This document shows, in pieces, positions 1 to 6,546 of a DNA stretch of 23,096 bases. A model generated the notes under the pieces. It did not search any database. It worked only from the letters and a program-made list of their open reading frames with translations, and was not told the origin of the DNA. A program made the translations under genes and the position numbers. Numbering within the stretch: the first letter of the stretch is position 1; every line of letters begins with the position of its first letter. This stretch comes from JBAXLO01 sp037134755 (GTDB lineage Bacteria; Bacteroidota; Bacteroidia; Bacteroidales; JACABE01), in NCBI GenBank assembly GCA_037134755.1, contig JBAXLO010000055.1, positions 1-23,096 of the forward strand, in the 5' to 3' direction.

Positions 1-778
1 TAAAGATGGTCTAAGGACATGGTTGGATGTGAACCACCACATTGTAACACTTTAACACTATACATCTATGGAATAATGTTCGCATAGTTCTCCTTATTTA
101 AGGCTCCATTTTATTAATATGGAACTTTATAATTAAATTATAAACATTTGCTTCTTTTACTTCTTTTATATATTTGGCATACTTGTATGGCTCTTGTTCA
201 AAAATTTCATCACTACAAAGTTCCTTTTCTATCTTCTCTAGCCATATTTCATTCTTCTTTCATGCTATTGCAGATTAGTTTAGTTATCCAGTGCTTACAT
301 CTTTTCAGCCAAATTTTATTTTTATTTTACAATCTAATTATTTTTATATATAGTTTAATATATTTTTTTAATAATTAAATAGATTTTATTTATGATATAA
401 TTTATATTATTTACATATTAATATATTTATATTATAATTTAAATAATATTATTTATAATTAGAATTTAAATATTATTAATTTAATTTAAATACATATATG
501 CTATCTATGACATATTGTATGCAAAATTGTCATTATTAAATGCAATCTGTTAATATCGACATGAACCCAAAGTGTGGCATTATGCAATTTGAAACGTTTT
601 ATAAACTAATAATTATAAAGTATTTGCTTAGACACAACTCACGTAAAACAAATGATACGTATTAATTACCAACACGTAATACTTATATACAGCTTTGATA
701 AACAATAAGCATATAAATATAAAATGGTATGTAAAGGACGTAAATATTTTTACTGTTGAATTGTGAGAAAAGAAATAT
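1..778. other. AT-rich non-coding stretch
   Basis: I see no gene here that I can support. Positions 360-500 are almost pure A/T with many short TTTAAAT and ATATTATTTA-like words. Positions 620-690 repeat short ACGTA words. A possible C-terminal tail of a gene reading in from the left ends at a TAA at 53-55, but it is only 17 codons and resembles nothing I know. No tRNA, rRNA or insertion sequence was recognised. Confidence 0.5.
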
Positions 779-808
779 CAGCCTTCATAATCGAAGTAAT
801 GAAGGCTG
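779..808 (-). terminator. Hairpin terminator after the PF02579 gene
   Basis: CAGCCTTCAT (779-788) pairs perfectly with ATGAAGGCTG (799-808) around a 10-nt loop. It lies 11 nt past the stop codon of the minus-strand gene. The minus-strand sequence that follows is T-rich (ATATTTCTTTTC), so it probably terminates the DUF134-OsmC-NifX operon. Confidence 0.7.
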
Positions 809-819
809 GAAATGAATAT

Positions 820-1206
820 TTAATGATTACAAGTATGCCCATCGCCTTCTGAATGATGTTCATGTTGAGCACAACTTACACCATTGTCAGTGATTTTGCC
901 ATCTACAAAAAGCTGAACTACCTCTAATGCATTGCCCGAACAACCTCTGATAACTTGAATGCCCCAAGTATTTAGTACATTAATTGCACCTCCACCAATA
1001 CCACCTGCAAGCATTATCGTGACGCCTTTGTCAGCTAATACTCCGGCAATATTTGATTTGCAACCGCAACCTTGTTCCGACTTGATTGTATCTAAATCTA
1101 CTATTTCATTATTATTAGAAATAGTGTAAACTCCATAAAATTCGCAATGACCAAAATGATCATCTACCTGGTTGTTTATGGTAACCGGAATAGCTATTTT
1201 TTTCAT
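820..1206 (-). CDS. NifX/NifB-C-like (PF02579) dinitrogenase iron-molybdenum cofactor family protein
   Basis: This is a 128-residue protein of the dinitrogenase Fe-Mo cofactor biosynthesis fold (PF02579). The family includes NifX, NafY, the NifB C-terminus and many stand-alone proteins in anaerobes that lack nitrogenase. It opens with the typical MKKIAIPVT strand and the DDHFGHCEFY segment (residues 15-24). A GCGC motif sits at 46-49 and the glycine-rich LAGGIGGGA turn at 66-74. The tail is metal-binding in character: C112, a run of histidines at 115-118, then H124, C126 and H128. Its start codon overlaps the OsmC stop by one base (TAATG), so translation is probably coupled. No nif genes are in view, so a role in Fe-S or metal-cluster handling is more likely than nitrogen fixation. 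The exact function is unknown. Confidence 0.85.
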   Translation of the reverse strand: MKKIAIPVTINNQVDDHFGHCEFYGVYTISNNNEIVDLDTIKSEQGCGCKSNIAGVLADKGVTIMLAGGIGGGAINVLNTWGIQVIRGCSGNALEVVQLFVDGKITDNGVSCAQHEHHSEGDGHTCNH

Positions 1207-1595
1207 TATATTATTGATGTTACTACATTAAAAACTGGTGGATTTGCAATAGTCATTTTTACTTTGCATAAATCTGCTGCATTTATTACTGCTGCTTTAT
1301 ATTTTTCCGGGAAATCAGCAGGTAATTTAATATCTAACGAAATATTTTCGGGCAAACCGGTTTGCTTGTTGTAAGTTGCTGTTTGAATAATCTTCATATT
1401 CTCCGTAGAAATATTCCGCTGATCGCAGAAAAACTTAACATAAATACCGGCACAAGTACCGATGGATGCTAAAAACAATTCGAAAGGTGTAGGTGCTGAA
1501 TTTTCACCACCAGCATTTACAGACTGGTCAGTTCTTAACACATGACCGTTTAAATGAGCAGTAATTACTTTACCGCCGTCAAAAGTTATTTCCAT
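1206..1595 (-). CDS. OsmC/Ohr family protein
   Basis: This 129-residue protein belongs to the OsmC/Ohr family, whose characterised members reduce hydroperoxides with a pair of cysteines. The first family cysteine is C48, in LASIGTCAG, and the second is C110, in AADLCKVK. The segment GGENSAPTPFELFLAS (29-44) is the usual lead into the first cysteine helix. An extra cysteine, C57, lies in the same helix. The length is slightly shorter than classical OsmC (about 140). It is the middle gene of a three-gene operon, 1 nt after DUF134 and overlapping the next start. Peroxidase or sulfur-carrier-like activity is inferred from the family only. Confidence 0.88.
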   Translation of the reverse strand: MEITFDGGKVITAHLNGHVLRTDQSVNAGGENSAPTPFELFLASIGTCAGIYVKFFCDQRNISTENMKIIQTATYNKQTGLPENISLDIKLPADFPEKYKAAVINAADLCKVKMTIANPPVFNVVTSII

Positions 1596-1596
1596 T

Positions 1597-2022
1597 TTAA
1601 TTTTCTTTATTATTATTATTATTTAAATTTATAAGTTCAGTTGTTCCAAACACTTTACAATTCTTACATTTTATATGATTTTCTATACCTTCAATAAGTT
1701 TATGACACTTTGAACAGCGATACCAATCTTTATCAAATTGATAATTGCCTCCTTCAATTTCAATTGCCTTACCTTCAACAAATGCTTTAACAATTGTTTT
1801 TATGGCTTTATTATATATACGAGTCAAAGTAGGACGCGAAACATTCATTTGTTCTGAAGCTTGCTCTTGTGACAACATTTCATAATTAACTAATCTAATA
1901 CATTCAAATTCTTCAAGAGATAAATTTATAGTTTCAATATCACATAATGGAATACCATAAGGTTTGTAACCTTTCATTTTTGGAGGTTGACATATTGTTC
2001 TGTTTTTCTGTGGTCTTGCCAT
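1597..2022 (-). CDS. DUF134 family predicted DNA-binding protein with C-terminal zinc-ribbon-like pairs
   Basis: This 141-residue protein belongs to DUF134 (UPF0251), recognised by MARPQK at the start, CQPPKMKGYKPYGIP (11-25) and a helix-turn-helix of sigma-region-4 type at about residues 50-80, with LSQEQASEQMNVSRPTLTRI. After the HTH come two cysteine pairs, C103-x2-C106 and C119-x2-C122, which suggests a zinc-ribbon or Fe-S extension. The tail is asparagine-rich (LNNNNNKEN), encoded by an AT-repeat tract. It is the first gene of the operon with OsmC and the PF02579 protein; DUF134 and PF02579 genes commonly occur together. The perfect palindrome at 2073-2088 next to its promoter could be its own operator. 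Regulatory function is inferred from the HTH. Confidence 0.87.
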   Translation of the reverse strand: MARPQKNRTICQPPKMKGYKPYGIPLCDIETINLSLEEFECIRLVNYEMLSQEQASEQMNVSRPTLTRIYNKAIKTIVKAFVEGKAIEIEGGNYQFDKDWYRCSKCHKLIEGIENHIKCKNCKVFGTTELINLNNNNNKEN

Positions 2023-2064
2023 GATTGATTAATGATATTTACTATTCCAATTAGAAATTTTTTG

Positions 2065-2072
2065 CAAAAGTA
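2065..2072 (-). promoter_or_regulatory. Candidate -7 element for the DUF134 operon
   Basis: On the minus strand this reads TACTTTTG, an exact match to the Bacteroidota -7 consensus TAnnTTTG, 43 nt upstream of the DUF134 start codon. The palindrome at 2073-2088 abuts it on the upstream side. Confidence 0.55.
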
Positions 2073-2088
2073 ATGAACATACGTTCAT
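2073..2088. promoter_or_regulatory. Palindromic operator candidate ATGAAC-ATAC-GTTCAT
   Basis: A perfect inverted repeat with 6-bp arms and a 4-bp spacer sits between the two divergent -7 elements of DUF134 (2065-2072) and the thioesterase (2106-2113). It would fall between -7 and -33 of the minus-strand promoter, a classic repressor position. The cognate regulator is not shown; DUF134 is the obvious candidate. Confidence 0.45.
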
Positions 2089-2105
2089 AATCCAAATATA
2101 TTATC

Positions 2106-2113
2106 TACTTTTG
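2106..2113 (+). promoter_or_regulatory. Candidate -7 element for the thioesterase gene
   Basis: TACTTTTG matches TAnnTTTG and lies 17 nt upstream of the thioesterase ATG, which would give a very short leader. It is divergent from the DUF134 promoter. Confidence 0.5.
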
Positions 2114-2130
2114 CAAAAAAATAAATCACA

Positions 2131-2529
2131 ATGCAAGAAAGAATTCTAAAATCAGAAACCAGACAATTTAAAGCTATATTCCCATGCACACTAAACGAGC
2201 ATGACACCTTGTTTGGTGGCACTGCAATGCAATGGATGGACGAAGTTGCATATATAACCGCTATACGATTTACAAAAACTAAAATGGTTACCGTTTCTGC
2301 TGACAATATTCAATTCATAATACCTATTAAAGCAGGTACTATTGTTGAAATTATTGGAAGAGTTCATAAAGTTAAAAACGTTAAGATAGAAATTCTTGTT
2401 GAAATATATGTTGAAGATATGTATTCAGACGTGAGACAAAAAGCCGTTGAAGCTAGTTTTACATTTGCTGCAATAAATGAGTTTAATAATCCTACCAGAA
2501 TAAATGTAGAAGAATATTCATTACAATAA
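2131..2529 (+). CDS. Acyl-CoA thioesterase, hot-dog fold (YciA-like)
   Basis: This 132-residue single hot-dog domain belongs to the YciA/BACH-type acyl-CoA thioesterase family, whose members hydrolyse acyl-CoA to free acid and CoA. The family signature is present: N22, then the central helix LFGGTAMQWMDEVA (27-40) with GG at 29-30 and the catalytic-type aspartate D37. The strand VTVSADNIQFIIPIKAG follows. The length is normal for a single-domain member. It is the only plus-strand gene among minus-strand neighbours, diverges from DUF134 and converges on DUF1847. It has its own short promoter region. A direct link to the neighbouring thiol operon is not evident. Confidence 0.88.
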   Translation: MQERILKSETRQFKAIFPCTLNEHDTLFGGTAMQWMDEVAYITAIRFTKTKMVTVSADNIQFIIPIKAGTIVEIIGRVHKVKNVKIEILVEIYVEDMYSDVRQKAVEASFTFAAINEFNNPTRINVEEYSLQ

Positions 2530-2546
2530 GTCTAATCTTATTGTAA
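2521..2546. terminator. Bidirectional hairpin between converging thioesterase and DUF1847 genes
   Basis: TTACAATAAG (2521-2530) pairs perfectly with CTTATTGTAA (2537-2546), with loop TCTAAT. The hairpin overlaps the thioesterase stop codon and lies 21 nt beyond the DUF1847 stop. It is AT-rich and has no strong U tract, so termination is plausible but weak. Confidence 0.45.
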
Positions 2547-2567
2547 ATTGCTTATTGATTTAATTAA

Positions 2568-3026
2568 TTAATTTTTGAATATTTCTATTGGATTGTATTT
2601 ATGTTTCCTGTCTTTTACAATTAAAGTTGTAGAAGGTGCTTTTGATTTATATGTAAACATCATATCATGCCCCATACATAAACCCATCACTATGTTTAGG
2701 TCAGTATTATTTTCTTCCAAATATTTAGCTTGTCCGGCTGGATTGCACATCACACCTTTTACATCATCACCTAAATACTCTTTTGCAGGCAATTTCCCTA
2801 TCCTACAATCAATAGTATAAACTTCAAAATCGTCGGATAACATTTCTTTAAGTTGTATGGTTTCTTTATTTAATGAAATACAATTAGCAATTCCAATACG
2901 CTTAAACCCTGCTAACTTAGCGTAATTCCTAATTTCAACAATCCTATCCTTACCCATAGCAAGAGCATCTTCAGCTATTTTCATCATTTCAATGTCAGTA
3001 CTATTGTACAAAGATTTTTCTTCCAT
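2568..3026 (-). CDS. DUF1847 family metal-binding protein, N-terminally short
   Basis: This 152-residue protein matches DUF1847, predicted metal-binding proteins of anaerobes. The family cysteines are C49 (IGIANC), C74 (TIDCRIGKLP), C94 (MCNPAGQA) and C117 (GLCMGHDMMF). The end, SKAPSTTLIVKDRKHKYNP, is also typical. Full-length members, as I remember them, are roughly 200 residues and start with a cysteine-rich zinc-knuckle-like segment; that segment is absent here. The last gene of the 11-gene minus-strand operon, it starts 8 nt after the small ferredoxin. The missing N-terminus could be a real variant or have been taken over by the neighbouring ferredoxin-like protein. Function is unknown. 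Confidence 0.82.
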   Translation of the reverse strand: MEEKSLYNSTDIEMMKIAEDALAMGKDRIVEIRNYAKLAGFKRIGIANCISLNKETIQLKEMLSDDFEVYTIDCRIGKLPAKEYLGDDVKGVMCNPAGQAKYLEENNTDLNIVMGLCMGHDMMFTYKSKAPSTTLIVKDRKHKYNPIEIFKN

Positions 3027-3034
3027 GATTAGTC

Positions 3035-3220
3035 TTAATTTTTTACATGAACTGCTCTTGTTGGACAGAACTTAATACATTTACCACATTCAATACATTT
3101 CTCCTCATCAATTACCGGTAAACCGTAACTATCTTGAGAAATTGCCCCAATATTGCAAACACGTAAAAGTGGGCAGCGGTGATTTTGAGGGCATGACATC
3201 GGACTAATTGTTAGAGCCAT
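3035..3220 (-). CDS. Small 4Fe-4S ferredoxin-like protein
   Basis: This 61-residue protein has one clear 4Fe-4S motif, CIECGKCIKFCP (C42, C45, C48, C52). Before it is an atypical cysteine set, C10, C16 and C22, in CPQNHRCPLLRVC instead of the standard C-x2-C-x2-C spacing. The NIGAISQ segment after C22 resembles the usual post-cluster turn. It may hold two clusters with shared or unusual ligands, or one cluster plus a metal site. It is probably an electron carrier for the redox proteins of the operon, or a partner of DUF1847 8 nt downstream. It lies 12 nt after the rhodanese-thioredoxin gene. Confidence 0.85.
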   Translation of the reverse strand: MALTISPMSCPQNHRCPLLRVCNIGAISQDSYGLPVIDEEKCIECGKCIKFCPTRAVHVKN

Positions 3221-3232
3221 TTTGGTTTTAAT

Positions 3233-3964
3233 TTAAAGATTCTTATTAATTATTTTTATCAATTCAGCTTTTGTAAGGAAACCTTGTTTTTTGTGTAAAA
3301 CTTTAGTGCCTTTATAAATGATTATTGTTGGTATACTTGTAATTTTGTTTATACTTACAATCTCCTTGTTTTGATCGACATCTATTCTTAAAACTGTTAC
3401 TTTATCTTTCTTTTCAGCTTCAATTTCTTTTAAAATAGGAGCTTGTTTTTTGCATGGCGCACACCATTCGGCATAGTAATCAACAATAACTATTTTATCT
3501 GTATTCGTCAATTTGTTGAATTGAGCAAGACTCATTTCAGCTTTTGCAGGTTTATTTACTGTAGTAGTTTCGGGCAAACCTGCAGCTCGCCATTTCATCA
3601 TTCCACCTGCTAGATTATATACAACATTAAATCCTTGATTACGCATTTGATTAAGAGCATTTGTGCTTCTGGCTCCACTTAGGCAATAAACAAACACAGG
3701 TTTGCTCTTATCCAGTTTATTTATTAGATTTATAAAATTGGCATCGTTGATATTTATATTAATTGCATTTTTTATATGACCTTGATTGAACTCATTAGGA
3801 GTACGTACATCTATAATTGGTGCTTTGGGTAATTCATTTATCTTTTTCTGAAAGTCTGCCGGACTTAGATTCTGTCCAAAAGAACTTAATCCAATTAGTA
3901 AAGCTATTGATAAAAATAATAGGGAAATTAATTTGTTACTTCTTGTTTTTTGAATTCTTTTCAT
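3233..3964 (-). CDS. Exported rhodanese-thioredoxin fusion protein
   Basis: This 243-residue protein has an N-terminal signal peptide or anchor (residues 1-31: basic start, then a hydrophobic stretch ending near SSFGQ). A rhodanese domain follows at about 35-130 with an intact active-site loop, CLSGARS (C94), and then a thioredoxin domain at about 145-243 with WCAPC (C168, C171). Rhodanese transfers sulfane sulfur through a cysteine persulfide and thioredoxin can reduce it, so the fusion could release sulfide or carry persulfide sulfur outside the cytoplasm. It sits in the thiol operon 11 nt after a cytoplasmic thioredoxin. The substrate is not shown by the sequence. Confidence 0.9.
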   Translation of the reverse strand: MKRIQKTRSNKLISLLFLSIALLIGLSSFGQNLSPADFQKKINELPKAPIIDVRTPNEFNQGHIKNAINININDANFINLINKLDKSKPVFVYCLSGARSTNALNQMRNQGFNVVYNLAGGMMKWRAAGLPETTTVNKPAKAEMSLAQFNKLTNTDKIVIVDYYAEWCAPCKKQAPILKEIEAEKKDKVTVLRIDVDQNKEIVSINKITSIPTIIIYKGTKVLHKKQGFLTKAELIKIINKNL

Positions 3965-3975
3965 TGTGTTTTTAT

Positions 3976-4275
3976 TTATAGATTATTGTTTATTATATTT
4001 ATTAATTGAGTTTTTGAGTGAACACCAGGTTGTTTGTAAATAACATTGCCATTCTTAAATATCATTATCGTAGGCACACTCTGAATTTGATAACGACTTG
4101 CAATCTCATTGTTTTGGTCAACATCTATCTTAATTACTTCTATTTTATCACCCATTTCCGTCGCCAGATCTTTAAGGATAGGGGATTGTGTTTTGCATGG
4201 ACCACACCATACTGCATGAAAATCTACCACTACTGGTATGTTTTCGTTAATTATTGTATTAAAATTTGCTTTCAT
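3976..4275 (-). CDS. trxA: Thioredoxin
   Basis: This is a 99-residue single-domain cytoplasmic thioredoxin. The canonical WCGPC (W23, C24, C27) is present and the cis-proline loop reads SVPT. There is no signal peptide. Thioredoxin reduces protein disulfides and would itself be reduced by the thioredoxin-reductase fusion encoded upstream in the same operon. It lies 19 nt after the membrane 4Fe-4S gene and 11 nt before the rhodanese-thioredoxin gene. The two thioredoxin domains are similar in the WC-PCK-Q-PILK region, which suggests local duplication. It is one of four thioredoxin-like domains in this operon, so the symbol names the family and does not imply it is the housekeeping copy. Confidence 0.9.
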   Translation of the reverse strand: MKANFNTIINENIPVVVDFHAVWCGPCKTQSPILKDLATEMGDKIEVIKIDVDQNNEIASRYQIQSVPTIMIFKNGNVIYKQPGVHSKTQLINIINNNL

Positions 4276-4294
4276 TTTATTTGTATTTAAATTA

Positions 4295-4792
4295 TTAAAC
4301 TTTGTAAGTTAAACTACCATTAGGGCAGACAGCCACACATTCTAAACATTTAGAACAAGTATAACTATCGCCGGGCTTTAAAGTTGAAGGTTTGTATAAA
4401 CTATATTTTACAGGTTCCATTGCTACTATATAACATTTCTTGTCGCAAGCTCCACAACTACTACAACTATCTGTATTTAATTTTATTTTGAATAAAGAAT
4501 ACTTGTTTAGCCAACCTGAAACCCACGCAATAGGGCAGCCTAATTTATGGTATTGATACATTTGTTTTATCTTACCATCTTTATTCATACTCATCATTAT
4601 TTCCATAATCAATCCCATAGGACACACCCATCTACAGAATACTTTCCCAAATATTAAACCACTAATAACACCAGCTAAAAGCAGCCACCAAAGTGAAATA
4701 TGATATTGAGTTAATACAAAATAAATAGTTGCACCAGATACTGCAAGAATGCCAAATCTTTTGTCGACAAGTACTTTTAAAACTTTTCTCAT
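4295..4792 (-). CDS. Membrane 4Fe-4S protein, NapH/polyferredoxin-like
   Basis: This 165-residue protein has two hydrophobic segments (about 13-28 and 34-50). They are followed by the FCRWVCPMG motif (C53, C57) seen in NapH/MauN/RdxA-type membrane ferredoxins. Two standard 4Fe-4S motifs come next: C110-x2-C113-x2-C116-x3-C120 and C146-x2-C149-x2-C152-x3-C156. It is short compared with NapH, which has four membrane segments. It probably moves electrons from the quinone pool or the cytoplasm to a redox partner, perhaps the exported rhodanese-thioredoxin or the radical SAM enzyme. It lies 16 nt after DUF302 and 19 nt before thioredoxin. Family placement is good; the partner is inferred. Confidence 0.85.
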   Translation of the reverse strand: MRKVLKVLVDKRFGILAVSGATIYFVLTQYHISLWWLLLAGVISGLIFGKVFCRWVCPMGLIMEIMMSMNKDGKIKQMYQYHKLGCPIAWVSGWLNKYSLFKIKLNTDSCSSCGACDKKCYIVAMEPVKYSLYKPSTLKPGDSYTCSKCLECVAVCPNGSLTYKV

Positions 4793-4808
4793 TTTGAATT
4801 TTCTTAAA

Positions 4809-5219
4809 CTAAATTATTCCTATTACAGATTCTACAATCCCAAATGTTTCTTTTGAAGCTTCACGTATTACCTTATCAGCAGATTCTGATAAACCAGTTA
4901 CCATAGCTGCCATGTTCAATAAAGAAACATACGTTATACCATCCTCTTTTTCATAAACAGATATTCTGCATGGCATCATAATTATTGAAGCTATCCTTTC
5001 GTTATCTTTCTCTAACATAAAGCCTGAATAATCTGGTTTACATATTTCAATAACTTGAACTGGTCTCATTTCTTTTCCAGTTTTTGCAAGTGTTTGCTGA
5101 AGATTATGAACATTATATTTCATCCACTCTTTTTGAACAGAAGCTGCTGTAAGTTTCTCAACTGTTGTTTCAACATTAAAAGGACTTACATATTCAACGA
5201 AAATCTGTTTGTTATTCAT
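4809..5219 (-). CDS. DUF302 domain protein
   Basis: This 136-residue protein belongs to DUF302. The typical motifs are VQVIEICKPDYS (C60) and MMPCRISVYE (C84) with a following DG turn, which matches the family's conserved C-x-P and PCRI-VYE segments. No signal peptide or membrane segment is seen. DUF302 proteins are often encoded next to rhodanese, thioredoxin and sulfur-oxidation or heavy-metal genes, but have no settled activity. Here it lies 15 nt from the thioredoxin reductase fusion and 16 nt from the membrane ferredoxin. The two cysteines could bind a metal or carry sulfur; this is inference. Confidence 0.85.
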   Translation of the reverse strand: MNNKQIFVEYVSPFNVETTVEKLTAASVQKEWMKYNVHNLQQTLAKTGKEMRPVQVIEICKPDYSGFMLEKDNERIASIIMMPCRISVYEKEDGITYVSLLNMAAMVTGLSESADKVIREASKETFGIVESVIGII

Positions 5220-5234
5220 AAGATATTGGTATTT

Positions 5235-6503
5235 TTAATCCAGTTCTTTTGCAATAGCAATAGCTGCAATAGTTCCATCTGAAACTGCTGTAGTAATCTG
5301 GCGGTATTTCTTACTAATAACATCACCTACTGCATAGATATCAGGCATGCTGGTAAGCATATCTTCATTAGTTTTGATATATCCCCAACTATCTAACTCC
5401 AGTTTATCTTTAAATAGATCAATATTAGGTTTCATGCCAATAAAAACAAAAACACCATCACTAATAAGCTTAGTAAGCTCTTTTGTTTTAAGATTTTCAA
5501 CTTCTGTAATCATCTTATCACCTTCGCGAACAAATGCTCGAGGTTCGTGCTCAAAAAGAATATTTATTTTAGGATTGGCAAACAGCTTTTCTTGAGCTTG
5601 TTTGTTAGCTGTAAAAGCATCAAACTGGTGAACCATTGTAATCTTACTTGCAAACTTGCTGATAAAATCAGCTTCTTCAACAGCTGAGTTGCCACCACCA
5701 ATAACTACAACTTCTTTATCACCATAATACTTGGCATCGCAGGTAGCACAATAAGAAATCCCTTTACCTTTTAATTCTTTTTCGCCCGGAACACCCATAA
5801 GATTAGGAGAAGTACCCGTTGCAATAATAATCTTCTTAGCTTTGATAGTCTCAAATTCGTCAATGATAATTTCTTTCTTTTCAAGGTTCACCTTAGTAAC
5901 ATCAACAGCCACTTTATAAACTGTACCACATAACTTAGTCTGTTCCGACATATTATGAGATAGCATATAACCAGGTTGAGGGTCGATAAAACCAGGGTAG
6001 TTAGAAACCTCATGAGTAGTAGAAACCTGACCTCCGGGAAGTGCAATGTCAACAAGAACAGTGTTTATTTTAGATTGACATAAATACAATCCTGCTGTTA
6101 AGCCACCAGGTCCTGCACCAAGAATAATAACATCGTATTCGGAAATACTTGGTGTAATTTGTGATTTTATTTCATTAACTCTTTCAATAGGCAGAATATT
6201 ATCTAATTGGTGAATAATATCACTTCTTTTAATTCCACCTGTAAGCATATTGCCAACTTGTTTGCCATTATCAAAAAAAAGAAGAGTTGGAGAGGATTTT
6301 ACACCTAACTGTTCAGCTAATTCTCTGTTATTTTGCCTGAATATTTTCAGGAATTTAACATCATCACCATAAAGTTCAGCCAAACCTTCAAACTTTGGAG
6401 CTACTGCTTCACATGGTGGGCATTCTGTTGAATAAAAATCAAGAACAACTTTGCCACCATTAATGACTTCTTGTTCAAATTCGTTTGTTGATATTTCTTT
6501 CAT
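5235..6503 (-). CDS. trxB: Thioredoxin-thioredoxin reductase fusion
   Basis: This is a 422-residue flavoprotein. An N-terminal thioredoxin domain (about 1-110) has CPPC at 28-31. A complete thioredoxin reductase follows: FAD-binding GAGPGG (129-134), the redox-active CATC (252-255), the second dinucleotide fold GGGNSA (269-274) and the C-terminal FAD motif YAVGDV (390-395). Thioredoxin reductase uses NADPH to reduce thioredoxin. Here the substrate domain is fused at the N-terminus; the best-known fusion, in Mycobacterium leprae, has it at the C-terminus. I chose the ATG at 6503 (MKEISTNEFEQ). An earlier in-frame ATG at 6563 would add 20 atypical residues and overlap the radical SAM gene by 17 nt. 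It probably supplies electrons to the operon's thioredoxins. Confidence 0.9.
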   Translation of the reverse strand: MKEISTNEFEQEVINGGKVVLDFYSTECPPCEAVAPKFEGLAELYGDDVKFLKIFRQNNRELAEQLGVKSSPTLLFFDNGKQVGNMLTGGIKRSDIIHQLDNILPIERVNEIKSQITPSISEYDVIILGAGPGGLTAGLYLCQSKINTVLVDIALPGGQVSTTHEVSNYPGFIDPQPGYMLSHNMSEQTKLCGTVYKVAVDVTKVNLEKKEIIIDEFETIKAKKIIIATGTSPNLMGVPGEKELKGKGISYCATCDAKYYGDKEVVVIGGGNSAVEEADFISKFASKITMVHQFDAFTANKQAQEKLFANPKINILFEHEPRAFVREGDKMITEVENLKTKELTKLISDGVFVFIGMKPNIDLFKDKLELDSWGYIKTNEDMLTSMPDIYAVGDVISKKYRQITTAVSDGTIAAIAIAKELD

Positions 6504-6546
6504 TGTTTTTAGTATAAATATGTTTTGTAATTTTCTATTAAGATTA

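Noticed and set aside
2..55. Possible C-terminal tail of a gene entering from the left edge, ending KDGLRTWLDVNHHIVTL
   Set aside because: Only 17 codons visible and no recognisable family; could be chance, so not listed as a gene.
11..85. 24-codon minus-strand frame with an AAGGAG just upstream of its ATG
   Set aside because: Too short, no neighbours, and Shine-Dalgarno signals carry little weight in Bacteroidota.
148..378. 76-codon plus-strand open frame in the AT-rich left end
   Set aside because: Low-complexity leucine/phenylalanine-rich translation of AT-rich DNA, no domain and no promoter; looks like chance.
820..1206. Nitrogen-fixation gene nifX
   Set aside because: The fold is shared by many stand-alone proteins and no other nif gene is present in the window.
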